In this document: piece after piece, positions 47,440 through 61,454 of the stretch
Position numbering within the stretch: the stretch's first letter is position 1
How the letters are laid out: the number at the start of each line of letters is the position of its first letter
DNA from: Sinohyriopsis cumingii
Taxonomy: Eukaryota; Mollusca; Bivalvia; Unionida; Unionidae
DNA length: 64,000 nucleotides
NCBI GenBank assembly: GCA_028554795.2
Contig: JAPYKE020000562.1
Coordinates: 108,955 to 172,954 of the forward strand
Direction of reading: 5' to 3'
Program-made: the position numbers and the translations under genes
The notes under the pieces: generated by a model
What the model was told of the DNA's origin: nothing
Databases searched by the model: none
What the model saw: only the letters and a program-made list of their open reading frames with translations

Positions 47440-48325
47440 ATTAGCTGAAAGGCACGCTGCGCGCTTGTGTTTTCTGGATATTTTTTTTTTATTTTAGATC
47501 GAGGTATGAAATTTGAAATATTCCTTGTGAAGACGATGTGTGGGCACACTCCATTTTATTATTGTATATGATATGGGTTTCCAGAAAGATGGGAAGGAAT
47601 ATAACAATCAGACAGTAAACAAATTATTACAAATGTATTTGTTCTGGTGTGTATACCACCAGCTCTCGTTCCACCATTGTTTCATCCACGCCACTACTGT
47701 AACCTAACCGATCAGAAATTATCAGAAAGGTCTGTGTCCCTAATTCTGTGAACAAATATTTCTTGCTCGAATGAATAGAAGAAAAACTAACCTCATACAT
47801 CTATTTCATCCACAATGTTGTCCGATACGATTTCAACTTGCGTGTATTCCTACTATATACATATATATACGTATGCAGCACACATATACAAATCAAGTTG
47901 AAAAATGGATAAAGAGATTACAGAACATTCGACATGTAGCAACTGAACACTGGCAAATTACTAAAGATGTTCCCCAAAAGGACCCTCACCGCCACATTTT
48001 TCTAGTTAGGGTCATAGCCTCCCGCCCCCCCCCCCCTCTCTCTATCGTTGTTGATACTCTTACTCAAAAGTATATGGAGATATATGCTTATGATACCCCA
48101 AATTCATATAATGCAATATCTCTTCGATGGTGTATTAACATATATAGCAAATAAGGCATTATTTACTTAAATTGATAAGCATAGCAACAATTTTCCTTGC
48201 CCATTAAGGTTTATATGTCCATATATGTGTATGCAGTTGGGTGGAGACCTTATGAAAATGCAAAGCATACTCATTTGAAATTCAATTTGCATGTGCCACG
48301 TGCCACCCCTTATGGCTTATGGACC
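45880..48325. other. AT-rich DNA without a supported gene; (GA)n at 47400-47435
   Basis: Short frames such as 47118-47306 and 47771-48154 lack recognisable domains or splice-consistent partners. A poly-C run lies near 48025. A 36-bp (GA)n tract is the only clear repeat. Confidence 0.5.
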
Positions 48326-48334
48326 CACAATTTA

Positions 48335-48545
48335 TGGAGAGGTGGGATGCACGGTTGTTTAATCGGTAGATCGTCGTAATCGTAAATTTGGGGTCGCCGG
48401 TACGATACATTCTCAAGCCACAGCCCTAGCGGGCTGTCTCGGAGTGTCATTGGGAAGGGCACATAGCTTTCACTTCCTCTGTATGATATAGCCATACATA
48501 TCTATAAACTGCTGTTGAAAGCTCAGCCACCCACCCACACCCACT
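48335..48545 (+). mobile_element. tRNA-derived SINE, third family
   Basis: A tRNA-like head (cggttgtttaatcggtagat, then a B-box-like ggtcgccggtacgatac) is followed by a body with 'ccctagcgggctgtc' and 'cattgggaagggcaca'. Many SINEs share the latter as a 'cttgggaaggcac'-type central block. The family was not determined. Confidence 0.45.
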
Positions 48546-50283
48546 CTGGTATATATTTACAACATTAATTTGTAAGAATCTGCAGTACATTAAAGAAACA
48601 AAATATGTCGAGAGTTATTTTTAAGCTCCCTATTCGAACCATTGGATAGCTAACTGTTTGATTTATTCATCAGTGTTCATGTTGTATCTGACCAGCAACA
48701 TTTTGTTTGGTAAACAAGAGAGCTCATAGCTAAAAGTTTCCCTATGATGGTGGATTGTGGATTAAATATTCAGAAAGTTGTTAACTGTAAAGATGCTTGT
48801 ACTCTTGATTCGGACTTTAGACATGTTACGAACAGAAAATTCCATTAAGTTGTTAGAGCATTTTCAGAAAATGGTACATGCGACCTAGGTTAAGTAGAGA
48901 GTATTTAATTTTATTTACCTTAGATTTACTTATTATAGCCTTGACACCTGAAGAGGAATCAGTCTTATTATTGTCCACAATTTTCAGTTTTGGGTGGATT
49001 TATTTAGTCAAATTAATATCTACTGGAATCATAAGGTACTCAGTATTATTCTTATACTTTGTTACGTGTTTAGGAACGAATTAACAGTAACACAAGAAAG
49101 AGTGAAAACAACAAGCTTTGAAACATTTAACAAATAAGTTATCTCCCTGGAAAAATACTGTAAAAATGAAACAATAAGAACTTACGGTATTAAGAATCAA
49201 ATCCAAAGGTAACCCAATAATAATTCACGAATAATATTTTAGAATTCCTAATATTGAAATGTTCTAATGAAATCAAATTTGAGTCCCGACGAAGAATCCA
49301 AGATGGAAGTTGATGACGTATAATGTATCGTGTATATTGTGGTGGTCTACAGTTCTTTGTAGAAACACAAGAAATAATCCTTCGGTTTTTGAAATCCGAT
49401 TTTGTTTTAAAGAAATGTCTTTGTTCAAGAATACTGTATGTGCACTCAAAAAATATTTCCAGATAAGCCAATTAATCTTTAAGAATCCAAATAATCTGAA
49501 TAAAAATTTACATAAAACTCAAAACTGGCTACAACAGAAGGACGCGAATTGACATCAAGCGCTTTTAAGCCCAGAGAGTGAGATGTCTCTTTCTGATCAT
49601 CACTATTAAACTAAGTAATGCGCAATTTTGGAAATGCCTAATTGCGAATAAGAGAATTACGTGATCATGTTTACATATAAAAAATCACGTAGCCCCAGTA
49701 TGACCTTCATAAAAACAAATCATTTTGCTCCGAGAATAAAAGTTGTTTACTTTATTAGAAACTCTTTACAAGTCAAGAGTCACGTATCCAACACAGCCTT
49801 GATCTCACTCTTATTATTCCCACCATAAAAATAATTTAAAAAATGAACTTATGCATGCAGATGTAAGTACTTTGGAATTAAGGTCGAGAACTAGGCCAGT
49901 TTTAAGTGTTTGCCAAATAAACTGTCAGGGTCAAACTATTTTCTGGAAATCTTTTCCAAATAACGTAAACAATATTATTTTATAATAGCGTGTAATAGAA
50001 TATAAAAAAATTAAACCTTAAGCAGCAGAAAGGGTGAACAGACATTTTGCTGAAAAGTCATTTGCTTAAAGTAAAAGCTTCTCACGAAATGAAAAAATAA
50101 GGTCACTAACGCTAAACCTGAATCTCTAACTTTCCCGAAAGTTTCTCTAATTGTGTTAGGGTTTTTTTGTTACATTTTTTGTCGTTTTTGTTCTTCTAAA
50201 TTTGTATGTGTGTTTTCGCTTATACACCGGACGTTTCATTGAGGTCGCACCTTCTCTGCTGCTATAATTAGATCATTACTATA
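48546..50283. other. AT-rich DNA between SINE and Polinton fossil
   Basis: No gene or clear repeat seen. The left border of the Polinton fossil may lie within the last few hundred bases, but no terminal inverted repeat could be identified. Confidence 0.4.
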
Positions 50284-50870
50284 TAATCAACCAAACATTT
50301 TATCAAGACCTACACGATATCTAATTCTAGGATCTAGCGAATGTATTGTTATAAATCTGTGAGTACCAGATTGTGCTTTTGAAAAGAAATATTTGAACTT
50401 AATCATGTTCATATCCCCACTACACCAAGCCTGATGAATATTTCTCAGAGTACGTGCATCAATTATATTAAACACAACTAAAATATTACAGTTATCTCTG
50501 ATCAACGTAGTTATTTGTGTATATCTCTGAGCAGCATAAATCACATCAGTATTTTTATATCTACCTCTAGAAAATATCCGAGCTGAATTTGTTTGTTTGC
50601 CCAGCATTACGTGGTCGTATACTACGAGATTATTAATAAATCCATCAAGGTCGTCTACGGATGGTGCTTCATTAATATCGGTGTAATCTCCACCTTCATT
50701 TAACAATCTTGTATTTTCATTAAAATCTTTAAGTACATAATACCATCTCTGATCATCATCTGATGGTGTAACTAATTATATCTTGTCCCACTTTAACCAT
50801 CTCATTATCTAATTAAGTAATAATTGCGTTTTACCTGATCCTGAAGGACCTATTATTATCATTCTGATGG
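50284..50870 (-). pseudogene. Genome-packaging ATPase (FtsK/HerA type) of the Polinton fossil
   Basis: A Walker A motif GPSGSGKT lies at 50850-50827 (minus strand). Downstream features fit the A32-like packaging ATPases: an acidic DDLDGFIN block (Walker B region) and NILVVFNIIDARTLRNIHQ. The role in intact relatives is to pump DNA into the capsid. Fossil copy, broken. Confidence 0.7.
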
Positions 50871-51069
50871 AATTCAGTAATGCTGAAATATGTTTTACTG
50901 GCTCTTGATTTCATGTCGCTGAGAAATCACTGACATCCATGTTATACAAACATCATAAATAATATGAATCCATATAGTGTTTGAAAGAGAGCATCCACCC
51001 CTACAAGTGGATTGACAACAATAATAACAAAAAATAAAAGATATGCACTTACAAGTAAATGTGTAAAAT

Positions 51070-51465
51070 GTGGTACACAAATATAAACTTAACTGTACTA
51101 GTACAATTGGTGGTGATATCGCTACTTTATTAGGAAAATTACCAGGGGCTCATTGGGCTAAATACCTTGGAGAAAAACATCGTCCAGGATATAATTATTT
51201 CGGTCCTGTAACTCGACTTGGTATTCGACTTGATAACCAAAATCAACCTAGACCTGGTGAATATCCAATGAATAAAATTGATAAAGCATGTCATATTCAT
51301 GATGTTGCGTACAAAAGCAATAATTTACAAGAAAGACAAATTGCTTATGTGGAATTAATTCATGCATTAAATTCCATAACAGATGTATCATTTCAAGAAC
51401 TATTAGCTAGATTGGCAATAAAATCTGCGATTAAAGGTACATTATTATTCGAAGCCAGTAAATAA
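51070..51465 (+). pseudogene. Phospholipase-A2-like virion protein of the Polinton fossil
   Basis: The motifs YNYFGPVTRLG and KIDKACHIHDVAY match the calcium-loop and His-Asp catalytic block (HDxxY) of parvovirus-type phospholipase A2 domains. These also occur in minor capsid proteins of adintovirus-like elements, where they are thought to open endosomal membranes. Fossil; lies between ATPase and integrase. Confidence 0.6.
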
Positions 51466-51489
51466 TTAACCAATTATTAAAATAATGGA

Positions 51490-52470
51490 ATAAATTTTTT
51501 ATAGCCCTGGAGGATACTGGAAAGGTAGAGCAGCTATTAGTAAACCCGCTAATGCAGGAAATGTCACACGTACTGCTGCTGAAGCGTGGTTAGCAGGACA
51601 TGCAATATGGCAAATTTATTTACCCTCACCTAAAAAGTTCAGCATCCACATTTTGATGTCAGCACTCCTTAGTGAAGTTCATCAAGCTGATGTTTCATTT
51701 TACCCATGATACTATTAAAATTGGAAGGCGTCAATTAACATACGCGTTGACTGTCTTTGACGTTGCAAGGAAGCAGAACCATTATCAACTAAAACAGCTG
51801 ATGAATTTATATCTGCTTCTGAATGAATTTATCAATGAGGACCCTTGTGATGGCCACAACTATTACAGGTTGATCCTGCCAAAGGCGTTCTTGTATATAT
51901 AGTATCATCTCTGATGAAAAAACATAATGTCACAATCAGACGAGGACATACTGCAATACATTGTGATCAGACAATTGTTGAACGATTTCAGCGAACACTT
52001 GCTGAGCGGTTATATGGATATCAATATGCAAAGGAAATATTTCAAGATACCAGATCTCGTGAATGGGTTGCAAGATTACCAAGTGTGATAAATGCATTAA
52101 ATAATGAAATTACTTGAACAACTGCCAATGAACCTATTAAGCGATTATAAAAATACATATGCCAATGCAACGACATGATTTTTCAAAACAACCAGTATTA
52201 GGCAATGTGACTGTCATATATTTATATGAACCTGGTGGACTTGATGGTTTTAAAAAAAGAGCGACTGATCCTATTTGAAATATTACGAAAGCTAAAATAT
52301 CTAGCGTGATAAGATCCACGGGTAGACCTGCAATCTACAGACTAAATTTAACTGCTCTTCAACGTGGATTCGTACGCAAGCAATTGCAGCTAATTGCTGA
52401 AGGCACACAATTACCACCACATTCACGTTTGTTAACTAGCACCTCGACGTGGGTTACATTCAATACAGGT
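51490..52470 (+). pseudogene. Retroviral-type integrase of the Polinton fossil
   Basis: Recognisable parts in order: an N-terminal block with SPGGYWKGRAAI and AIWQIYLPSPKK, a core with EVHQADV and QLTYALTVFDVA, the C-terminal half of the core with ERFQRTLAERL and WVARLPSVINALNNE (~51980-52115), and a tail with GFVRKQLQLI and LPPHSRL. The role in relatives is insertion of the element with a 6-bp target duplication. Broken. Confidence 0.75.
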
Positions 52471-52599
52471 CAGCATAACATTTTCGCGTGTATGACCAAA
52501 CTTACTATTAAATCTATCTACAGTAAATTGTCCTGAACCATTATTTGAATACGGCCACAACATTACTGTATTACAGCTCGCACAACGCTTTTCCTGTTG

Positions 52600-53690
52600 T
52601 TTTAATGTCATAATAAATACAACGTCAAGATCAAAGTCGTTCTTTTTTTTGACACGCTGTTTATAACTAACTAATTTTTTCTTACTATATCGAAGTTAAT
52701 AACATCGCTGTTACCAGTAGTTCATGTAAAGTATATGACAATTCTCCGCAGCTGAGATATTCTTCTGACGCGAAACAATGCGAGACAAACTAAATGTAAC
52801 CATCATCGACGATCCAAACATTTGTATCAGAAATGGTTAATCCTTGTGATGAATGAATTCTCATTGCGTATCCTAGCGTCCACCGAGTTTTGTCCACTAA
52901 CGCTCTCTCCTCAACATTGACATGAATTAAAACAATATCATTTAATACAAGATTTTGTTTCTACTGACGATCCTTGTATATCAACGTCGATATTCTGTCG
53001 TCGCATATATACGGGTCGATGACATTATGGTACGGGCAGATTTGAATATTTTTCTTTATGTAACATAAATAATTGTTGTTGAAGTGTATCATGAACTATC
53101 TTTCTACTTGCAACTATCAAATCATCTGGTCTCCATAAATTACAAAAATTATTAATAAAAGTTTCTGAAATTATTTCACGCATTATTTCGCCCTGAACTT
53201 TATTCGATTGTACTCTGATCAATTTCTTAAGCTATCTTAATTCTGGATTAAGTGCTGTATGATCATCAATCATGTTTTTTATAATAGACTACAAGCCTTT
53301 TTAACCATTCGTGCAGCGACAATCCAACAAAAGGTGGCGGTTTATCATGATCGCTGTACATTATTGCAGCTGTATGTTTTGTCAACAACCACTCAAGAAA
53401 TGATTTTTATGCTTCTAACGACATTGTACATATTTCTTTTCAAACGATAATCGTTGGAATAATGTATTTTTCGCCCATTTGATCAGGAGTCCATTTATCT
53501 CCTTTCCATCGAAATAATTTATGGTAAGTACATGATTTAATATTTCTTTCTCTCATTTCTATTGCGAGTCTATGTGTAGGAGTTAAAACGACAATATCAA
53601 AATAAAGAAATAGTTTAATCGTTGGTTTACCAGAATCACCAGGTCCAAACTTCTTTATGCGGACGATATGATATAATCGCTTCACTTACT
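52600..53690 (-). pseudogene. Superfamily 1 helicase remnant of the Polinton fossil
   Basis: Near 53580-53500 (minus) a VVLTPTHRLAIEMRER block and TYHKLFRW fit helicase motifs Ia to Ic. Near 52870-52840 a GYAMRIHSSQGLT block fits motif VI. Pif1/RecD-like helicases of this kind occur in some Polinton-like and viral elements. Broken. Confidence 0.55.
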
Positions 53691-53869
53691 GTTAACAATA
53701 ATATTATTTTTATAGCAAGCATATACCGTAATAATACTGCTGGTGCCCATATTTTTTATGAAAAATGTTGGCCAAACCAGACATAACAAATCGGATGAAG
53801 ATTTTCAGCAAACTTAAATGATTCGATACAAGCGAATACAGTCAGGTCAAAATCTGGTAAGGGTCAGTT

Positions 53870-54530
53870 TATCGATACTCTGGTCATCTCGTGTGTGGCA
53901 TGACCAAATCGCTGAAAATACTTAGAGCACTCTCCCATACCCAAAAAAGTCCTGGAAAACATGCAACCATATCAACCGAAATAACATCTTTATGATCGTA
54001 TTTACTATTCCATAACACACCGTGTCCGTATTTGACACAACTCGATATTATATAATTATGACGATGAAACTGAATTGGTTTCCACGAATGTTTCTCTCAA
54101 TAATTGTTCAGCATCATCAGTATATTTTAACTCAAGATTTTTGATTTCTTCGTGGAGAGATTCTGTGCGATAAATAACGCCGTTAGGTCGTACAAACTGG
54201 TCATAGTTTCAATCATCAGAACTTTGAAATAATCATAATCATACAGGATCGATCTTACTTATTTTGTTGATAAAATCAAATATATGACCTCTAGAAAATA
54301 TAACAGTTTGATTTCGTAGAAATATTGTTTCTACATTAGTCCACGCATGCGCATTATGATCAATAATTTCAATCAAAGTCCTTTTTGATTTATATTTTGA
54401 TTCGTACAAAATCTCTACGGTTATTTTTCATTGTTATTGAAAATTTTAGTTTCTTTCCTCGCTCAGAGACATCTTTGACAGACGCTCCGGTATCCATAAC
54501 TATTTATTGCCACTCGTTTATTATTTTACG
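53870..54530 (-). pseudogene. Family B DNA polymerase pieces of the Polinton fossil
   Basis: The minus strand around 54000-53930 reads DHKDVISVDMVACFP, resembling the polymerase A-motif region. Upstream (~54400-54270) HAWTNVETIFLR and SRGHIFDFINKI fit the same large protein. The assignment rests on context as well as on these blocks. Broken. Confidence 0.5.
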
Positions 54531-54533
54531 TCT

Positions 54534-55020
54534 TTAATCCGTTACACCATTTCCATGAGTCGAAAGGGTAAAATGTTCCTTTACTCTTTCGGCTACACAG
54601 TTTAGCCTTGAACGTTTTATTGATTTTAGATTATTAACGCTTGATTTATCATTTATCGGATATAACGCGTATATAACCGGGGTTACCTGATACGCTCGTT
54701 CATAATACGGTTTGTCATTACCAGTCAACATTCCTGGTTTGGACGTTTTTACTCGGTATGGCAATTGGTTCATTACGAAGGAAAACATCATGTTTGTCAC
54801 GCAAAATCCAGCTTTTGTTTTCTGTTTTTGCTTATACAACAAATTTTACTTTCAAAAGATATTTTGGATTGTCGAGATAATTAATGATCGTTGTCGCTCG
54901 TTTTTCGTTCATCGTAGCATTGACACCAATGGCATTGCGAATGATCGTAAACGTTGACCACACATGAGAAGCGCCATATGTCTTAAATTCTTTCTTGGCG
55001 TCATGAATTCTATTAATTAA
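54534..55020 (-). pseudogene. N-terminal remnant of a large minus-strand protein in the fossil
   Basis: Protein-like blocks such as IHDAKKEFKTYGASHVWSTF (~55000-54950), MNEKRATIINYLDNPKY and PGMLTGNDKPYYERAY lie just upstream of the polymerase pieces on the same strand. They are probably the N-terminal part of that protein or a neighbour. Domain not recognised. Broken. Confidence 0.4.
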
Positions 55021-55159
55021 AGTTTTATTGGTCGGATCAACCAGAGCTCGTATCGGTAAGTCAGGGATACTTTGTCAAGATTAAATCATTCTTTAGAAGA
55101 CTTAATCTCAGATAATCTTTCAAATTCCACATTATAATTAAGACAAATATTTAAATAGA

Positions 55160-55500
<341 letters not shown>

Positions 55501-55611
55501 AATAACAACGACAATAATGACAAAGTCATAAGAAATGCAACCAATTATTTGACAAGATATTCAATGTAATAATTTAGACACATAATCAATTGAACAAATA
55601 GTATTATATAT

Positions 55612-56115
55612 AATGGAGCAAAATGAGTTTGTCAAACATCCAGTCATCAAGAATTACGAAGCAAATCGTGATGGTGCAATCATAAACTGTGGACTAAAAG
55701 ACCTTTAGTTGATTATGTGAATAAATTTGGTTTACATCTAAGATTTGCTGCTTGGGAGAAAAGATATTTCTTCCATAACTTTATTTTCGAATGTTTCAAC
55801 GGTTTAATAGAGAAGAGTCTGGTGATCGATCATATTAATTCAGATAAGAAAAATAATTCCTTGGATAATGTACAAGTTGTCACAAAGAGTGAAAATTGCA
55901 AATTTTAGAAATACTGGCAGATGTAAAATAATTGGGAAAAAACAGTTAAATCTACAAATACAGAGACCGGCGAAGAAATAATATTTCAATCAATGACTGC
56001 AGCTGGTAAATATTTTGATATTTATTCTGCTTCGTTACGTTCTATTGAAAATAATATTACCAGATCTGCGTTTTCGAAAAGATATAAACAAAAAATAACT
56101 TTTCAATATTGCTGA
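55612..56115 (+). pseudogene. HNH homing-type endonuclease with NUMOD1-like tail (fossil)
   Basis: An N-terminal block (HPVIKNYEANRDGAIIN), an HNH centre (LVIDHINSDKKNNSLDNVQV) and a C-terminal repeat-like block (SMTAAGKYFDIYSASLRSI, ~55990-56050) follow the order of HNH nucleases with a NUMOD1 helix-turn-helix, common in phages, giant viruses and virophages. Unusual as a companion of an animal Polinton. Broken. Confidence 0.6.
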
Positions 56116-56696
56116 AGAGAGACAACTGTCAAGCATAACTTTCTCCGAAAAAGTAATTAAGTAGAAATCTCGATTATATACTACTAGCTATTTGTTCAAT
56201 TTCTTGTTAGGTATCATTGTTAACGTAGTTTTTTCTTCTTCTATTTTGATATTTCTATCGTCGGTGATAAATGTATATATTAATTAAACAATAATAAAAT
56301 ATAATTAATAATGATTGTCGGTACATGCACGAAAGAAAAACCTATACCAGGATGTACACTTACCTAGAAAAGAATAAATGATTGTTTAATGACGGTATCA
56401 TTTAACAATAAATACTATCCAGGATTTTTACAAAAACAATCACACTTTTAACATGAGATTAGACAAATATGCTCTTTTCTCAAATGATCAAAGAAAATAA
56501 TTAAGTGTATATATATATATTGCTTCTATCGTCAGTGGTGAAAATCCGCTGACAGTTACTTTAATAATTATATACTTTTTGAGAATTTCCCCAGTCGAAA
56601 AATATGCGAGATAGACTAATTATTTTTCTCATACCTCTATAACATTTCAGTATTTGGAAAGAGAGATACCTATTGTCTCTTTGGCAGAGTAATTCA

Positions 56697-56747
56697 ATAG
56701 TTACCTCACTTTTGATGCCAACGACAAGAAGGAAGAGAGGTAACTAT
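56697..56747. repeat. Hairpin, 11-bp perfect arms and 29-base loop
   Basis: atagttacctc at 56697-56707 and gaggtaactat at 56737-56747. It lies ~600 bp beyond the last recognisable fossil gene and could belong to its terminal region. From 56116 to 57130 no gene is seen. Confidence 0.6.
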
Positions 56748-57137
56748 GTAATATTTCTTTTTCCGTAGATCGTAATACATTTTGTCATCGTAATTAATTA
56801 ATTAACCATCTATCTCATATTTAATATCAGTGAAGTAACATAATTGTATAGTAGTTCAAAATAGTAGAAGGATAATTAATGGTTTCTAACTTACAAGCAA
56901 AATCAAGACAGAAAAAACACGCGTTACATGTACAATATAACAAAGCTATTTTTAGGTATGTTACACAGATATATATATTTTTCAAACCTGACTTTGCCAA
57001 GGCAGAAATAGATATACAATTATTTAATGCAGTGTGCTGGAAAGTAGAAAATAAATCCACGCTTTTATTTTGCTCAGTACTATATGTAGCAACCGAGCAG
57101 GGGTAACTTTATAATAAGATAAACGTATATCTGTAAG

Positions 57138-57210
57138 ATGTCTATGTAGCTCATTGCTAAAGCACATAACTCTGATACTCGAAGTCTGGTGATTGAAACC
57201 CGTGACTGAC
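57138..57210 (+). mobile_element. Decayed tRNA-like SINE head
   Basis: 'tagctcattgctaaagc' (A-box region) and 'ctggtgattgaaaccc' (B-box region) are spaced as in a tRNA. The ends do not form an acceptor stem and the B box is mutated, so it is not a tRNA gene. Confidence 0.4.
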
Positions 57211-58714
57211 AAGTGTGGACGGTTGCGATATTTTGCGATTTTTCATTAATAAGTGGGTGTCCTCCTCCCATTAATTGCTCGAAATTCAACACTCAACTCA
57301 ATGTTACATATATAGTGTTTGTAGGTACATAGAATTTTTCATGCAAAACTTAATTTACAAGTTCAACCTTTAGTGGATAATTTACAGTTTCTTAATAAAT
57401 CGAACCTTTAGGAGACAAGCGCATATACATAGGGATAGATTACATAGCAAAGACTTTAATAAAAAATATACTTAAAAATATTCTAGACTATACCTAGTAC
57501 TATAATTTAGAAATAGTACACTTAAGCGGAGACTAAAAAGAGCGAACGTAGCAGTACGCTTCCGACATTGCTAAGGACTTTACTGAAGACTGACAAACAT
57601 TCCGATACATTTAGAAAAAGATACCCAACTAAAAGTAGCAATACATTTTGAAACATTATACCGTATTTTAAAGACTGAAGACAAACTTTATACAAAGTTT
57701 ATAGAAAACCCACGACTATAAGTAGTGCTAAGATACCGTAATAATACCGAACTTCAGTAAAGACTGCAAAAAAATGTCTCGAAAACTAGACAAATTTGCA
57801 AAGCTAGTCATTTCTTACAAACATAAAAATAACCAAATGAATCGCAATTTAGCGAAGACTGAAAATAATATTCTTATACCTTAATGAAAATGTATAGGAA
57901 TTTTTAAACAAATTGTGACAAATATTTCTACAAAAGTAAAGCACTCAGTATTTTATTAATGACCAACACCAACTCGCTTTCACCGGTGAGAAAGAAGAAT
58001 GACCAACTGCCATTCGTCTACAATCTAACTTACCATAGTTGCTATCCAACACCCATTATTTATATTCAAATGCCATATGTTTTGCTAGTGAAAGAATGCT
58101 TGCGTATCCTATCCGTACCAACATAACAAATCAAGCAAAGATAGTCCTATGTGTTTTGGTATATTCTCGTCGATTCAAATCAAAATTAAATTTTATAAAC
58201 ATAACAAATGTCTACCTTTTTAACATGTTTCCCTTTTGAATGTCTTCACTGGTGTGGGTTCTTCTTTTGTTGCCTTTCTTGATTTATCATGCTTTAGATA
58301 ATTGCTTTACTTAAATGGATTCATCGTATCTGTTTCCGCTTTTCAATGATCCTTCTCATTGCTCTCTCTTCTCTTGAGACACTCTAAAGAACAATGTATT
58401 TTTGTTTCGTGTTATTCATAACTTATATCTTTACACTGTTCGCCTTTTTCTCAATTTATTTTATTTGACAATGTGCACATTCCGAAACCCAATGTCCTTT
58501 CGTTTGACAGACATACCAGATATATTGACTTTTAGCTCCAGTGAAGTAGTCAATAGTCCTGTTCGAAGTGTATTTTCGATTGTCCTTATGAAAGTCTCTG
58601 ACCAGAAGTGCAATATGTTGACCTTTACAGATTGAAAACTGAATTTTGTGTATCCTCTTAGGTCAAGAGGTGATTTTAATATAGTGAGAAGTATGTAAAA
58701 TAGTCAAAAGAGAC

Positions 58715-58906
58715 TTGAATTATCTAATATGGGGAAACAGTCGCACATTTCCAAGAGGAAGCCAAAGGTCAAGCTACGACGCACTTGTGTCACCAAACAC
58801 TATGATTGAAGTGTTGGCAGACGTTTATGCCAGCGATTTGGAAGAAGACGTGATTGATCCATATCCATCACAGTCTACTTCATCTGCAACAGAAATAGAG
58901 TCATGA
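58715..58906 (+). CDS. Unrecognised ORF, protein-like C-terminus
   Basis: The open frame extends back to about 58690 and ends at TGA 58904-58906. The last ~30 residues are acidic and Ser/Thr-rich (DVYASDLEEDVIDPYPSQS), like a cytoplasmic C-terminal tail. No ATG fits and no clear acceptor precedes it. It may be a last exon, but partner exons were not found in 57.3-58.7 kb. The remaining DNA of 57.3-60.3 kb shows no gene. Confidence 0.2.
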   Translation: MNYLIWGNSRTFPRGSQRSSYDALVSPNTMIEVLADVYASDLEEDVIDPYPSQSTSSATEIES

Positions 58907-60349
58907 TCGACCACGAGAGAAAGTCGTCTGATATCGTCTAAAGAAAATGTGCAATATCTAGCTACCCAAAACGTGACTTTAAAATTTGGAACGAAACTGA
59001 CACTGTTAAATGTAAACATGATTGTCATGTATTCTTTATTGCATTCGTAGTTGATCAATCTCTGCGTATTGGATCATTTTCAAGGCAATTAGTTTTCAAG
59101 ACCATTCAGATACCCAAGATTAAAAAGTACATGTCGTGACGGAATCAGCTGTTCTTTGCGTTTTACTTTAATCTGTACCAACTTGTTGTAAATGCTTTCT
59201 CGCAGCTTACCAGGTTGACTCAAAATATTGTTATGTATACCTATATTGTCTGTTTAACTTTATTCCATGATTGTATTTTAAAAGAATCAATTTTAAGCAA
59301 CATCTTACGTAGCTATGTTGAGCCTATGGTTCTAGATTAATACTTTGCGATAATATTTGTACATACGTTTAAAGGCATTAGAGTTTAAAACATTGGTTTT
59401 CCCCTTGAAAAGGCTGTGGCAGACCTGACTCTGTTTACGAATTTGATGTGACTTTAACTGAACAATGCCACGTCCGGGTCATCTTATTGTGCTTCTTTAC
59501 ATCAAAATTATTCATTTCTATGTTAGGATCTGTCATTGTGGAATCAATACTTATGTGGTAATGGTATTTAAATTATTCAGTGGAATTGCAAAGTATTCGT
59601 TGAATTCTTTAACTAAATCACTACTTTGGGATTATTGTATGTTCATTCATAGACATTTTTTAATTATATTAATGTGAACTAGCAATAGGTTTTGTAAGTA
59701 ACCACATGCAAGGTCATTGGCACATCAGCACATTCAAAATTGGAACTCATTGGAAATAATCTGTACGTTTTACGTCTTGATACAGCTGTTAGGGTTGTTT
59801 GGAATTTTATTCACTATGCTGTATATTTCTGTGAAATTTTCATTTTGTAACTTAGAGCATTAAATTTGTTTCCTGGATTTGACTTACGGTGTTGGGTTTG
59901 CTTTCTCTGTTGCTTAATTTAAGACTTTAGAATAATAACAATTTGCTTCTCTATACTGTCCATTTACATGAATATCATTTGAGTCTTTGACTATTTTTTA
60001 ACAAATTTTATTTTATATAGCATTCAGATACGAATGTTAACATATCTTTGTCTTAGAAAATGCACGTTTTCTCCTGTTCCTTTTATGTAAATAGCAAATT
60101 ATAAATCCTTACTAATGCGAAAAGTATCTACATTCATGGCAATATCTTAAACGGTATATTCTACTATCAAACCGTTTTCTTAATAATAACGATAACTAAT
60201 GGATAATTTTTTTAATGAAAATACTAATACTGCATCTCACTTGTAATAAAACAAATCTAATAATTGCAGATTTCAGACTAGATACATTGCTATCCAACTC
60301 TTTCCTCTCGCTTTATCCACATGCAGCCGGACGCTCTATCGCTGCCTCC

Positions 60350-60354
60350 CTCCC

Positions 60355-60398
<44 letters not shown>

Positions 60399-60460
60399 TC
60401 CCTCTCTCTCCCCCTCTCTCTCTCTCCTCTCTCTCTCCCCTCTCTATTCTCTCTCTCTCT

Positions 60461-60530
<70 letters not shown>
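60350..60530. repeat. (CT)n-(TA)33 compound microsatellite
   Basis: ~110 bp of CT with CCCT variants followed by ~66 bp of TA. From 60540 to 61450 no supported gene. Confidence 0.95.
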
Positions 60531-60533
<3 letters not shown>

Positions 60534-61454
60534 GTTAACTTTCTTTCATCACATATTTCAGCAATTGGTACAGCCAGCTCAGTGGCTTCTTAACAGATTC
60601 TGAACAAATCACTCCATGATGTGTGCTAGCTTTCAAATGACCCTGGCGAACTTTCATGGGAGGTGGGTCTTGTATGGTGCAATCTGGTATGGGGACAGTA
60701 CGTCATCTAATTTGCCTTTTTTACCACAGAGAGAGCTTGCGGGTTTCTCAATGAGACGCAATCTGTGCAACCTTGTTGGAGATGGCACACTATCATACAC
60801 TTATCTGAGCTTAAACTAGAGCCGGAGAGGTTTGTAATTCCTGATATCGGACCACATTAACTCTCTAGTAAAGATATATAGTTTTGGTACCAACAACCAA
60901 GCAATTATAGCAAAATGTCTTCCCCTGTTCGTTAGTTTAATTACATTAGTTTTCATACTCTTTCTAATTCTTCAAAGACAAATAATCATTTAATATAAAC
61001 AAAGTATTAGTTAAACGATAAAGATCATCCAATCAGCCAACAAATATTACCTAATTGTCTTCATTTTCTATTTCAATATATATTTCATCTTTTGCTAGCG
61101 ATGCAGTGAAGATAGTTTAGTATTGAGTCTCTATCGGATCGAACGCAATACTAAATTTTCCATAATTAGTCAATTAATGATTTATCATATTAATCGGCCC
61201 TATATGATTTGTCTTTCATGTCTGCAATTTATGCACAACTAAAAGCACAAAATGGTATGAGGAAACATTTAATACATGCATTGTAACAAAATATAGAATA
61301 CACGTGTATATGCATTCATTCTTTCTCACTCACTCTCATCCTTTCACTCAGACAAGCCACTATTCATTTTTACGAATATTATACAACATCAACATTGTAA
61401 CTAGAATAACATCAATATTTAATTGAAATATTTAAAATAGTTGTCTCTCTCTTT

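Noticed and set aside
47771-48154. A 127-codon ORF on the plus strand
   Set aside because: It crosses a poly-C run and an ATATAC stretch and shows no domain; not supported as a gene.
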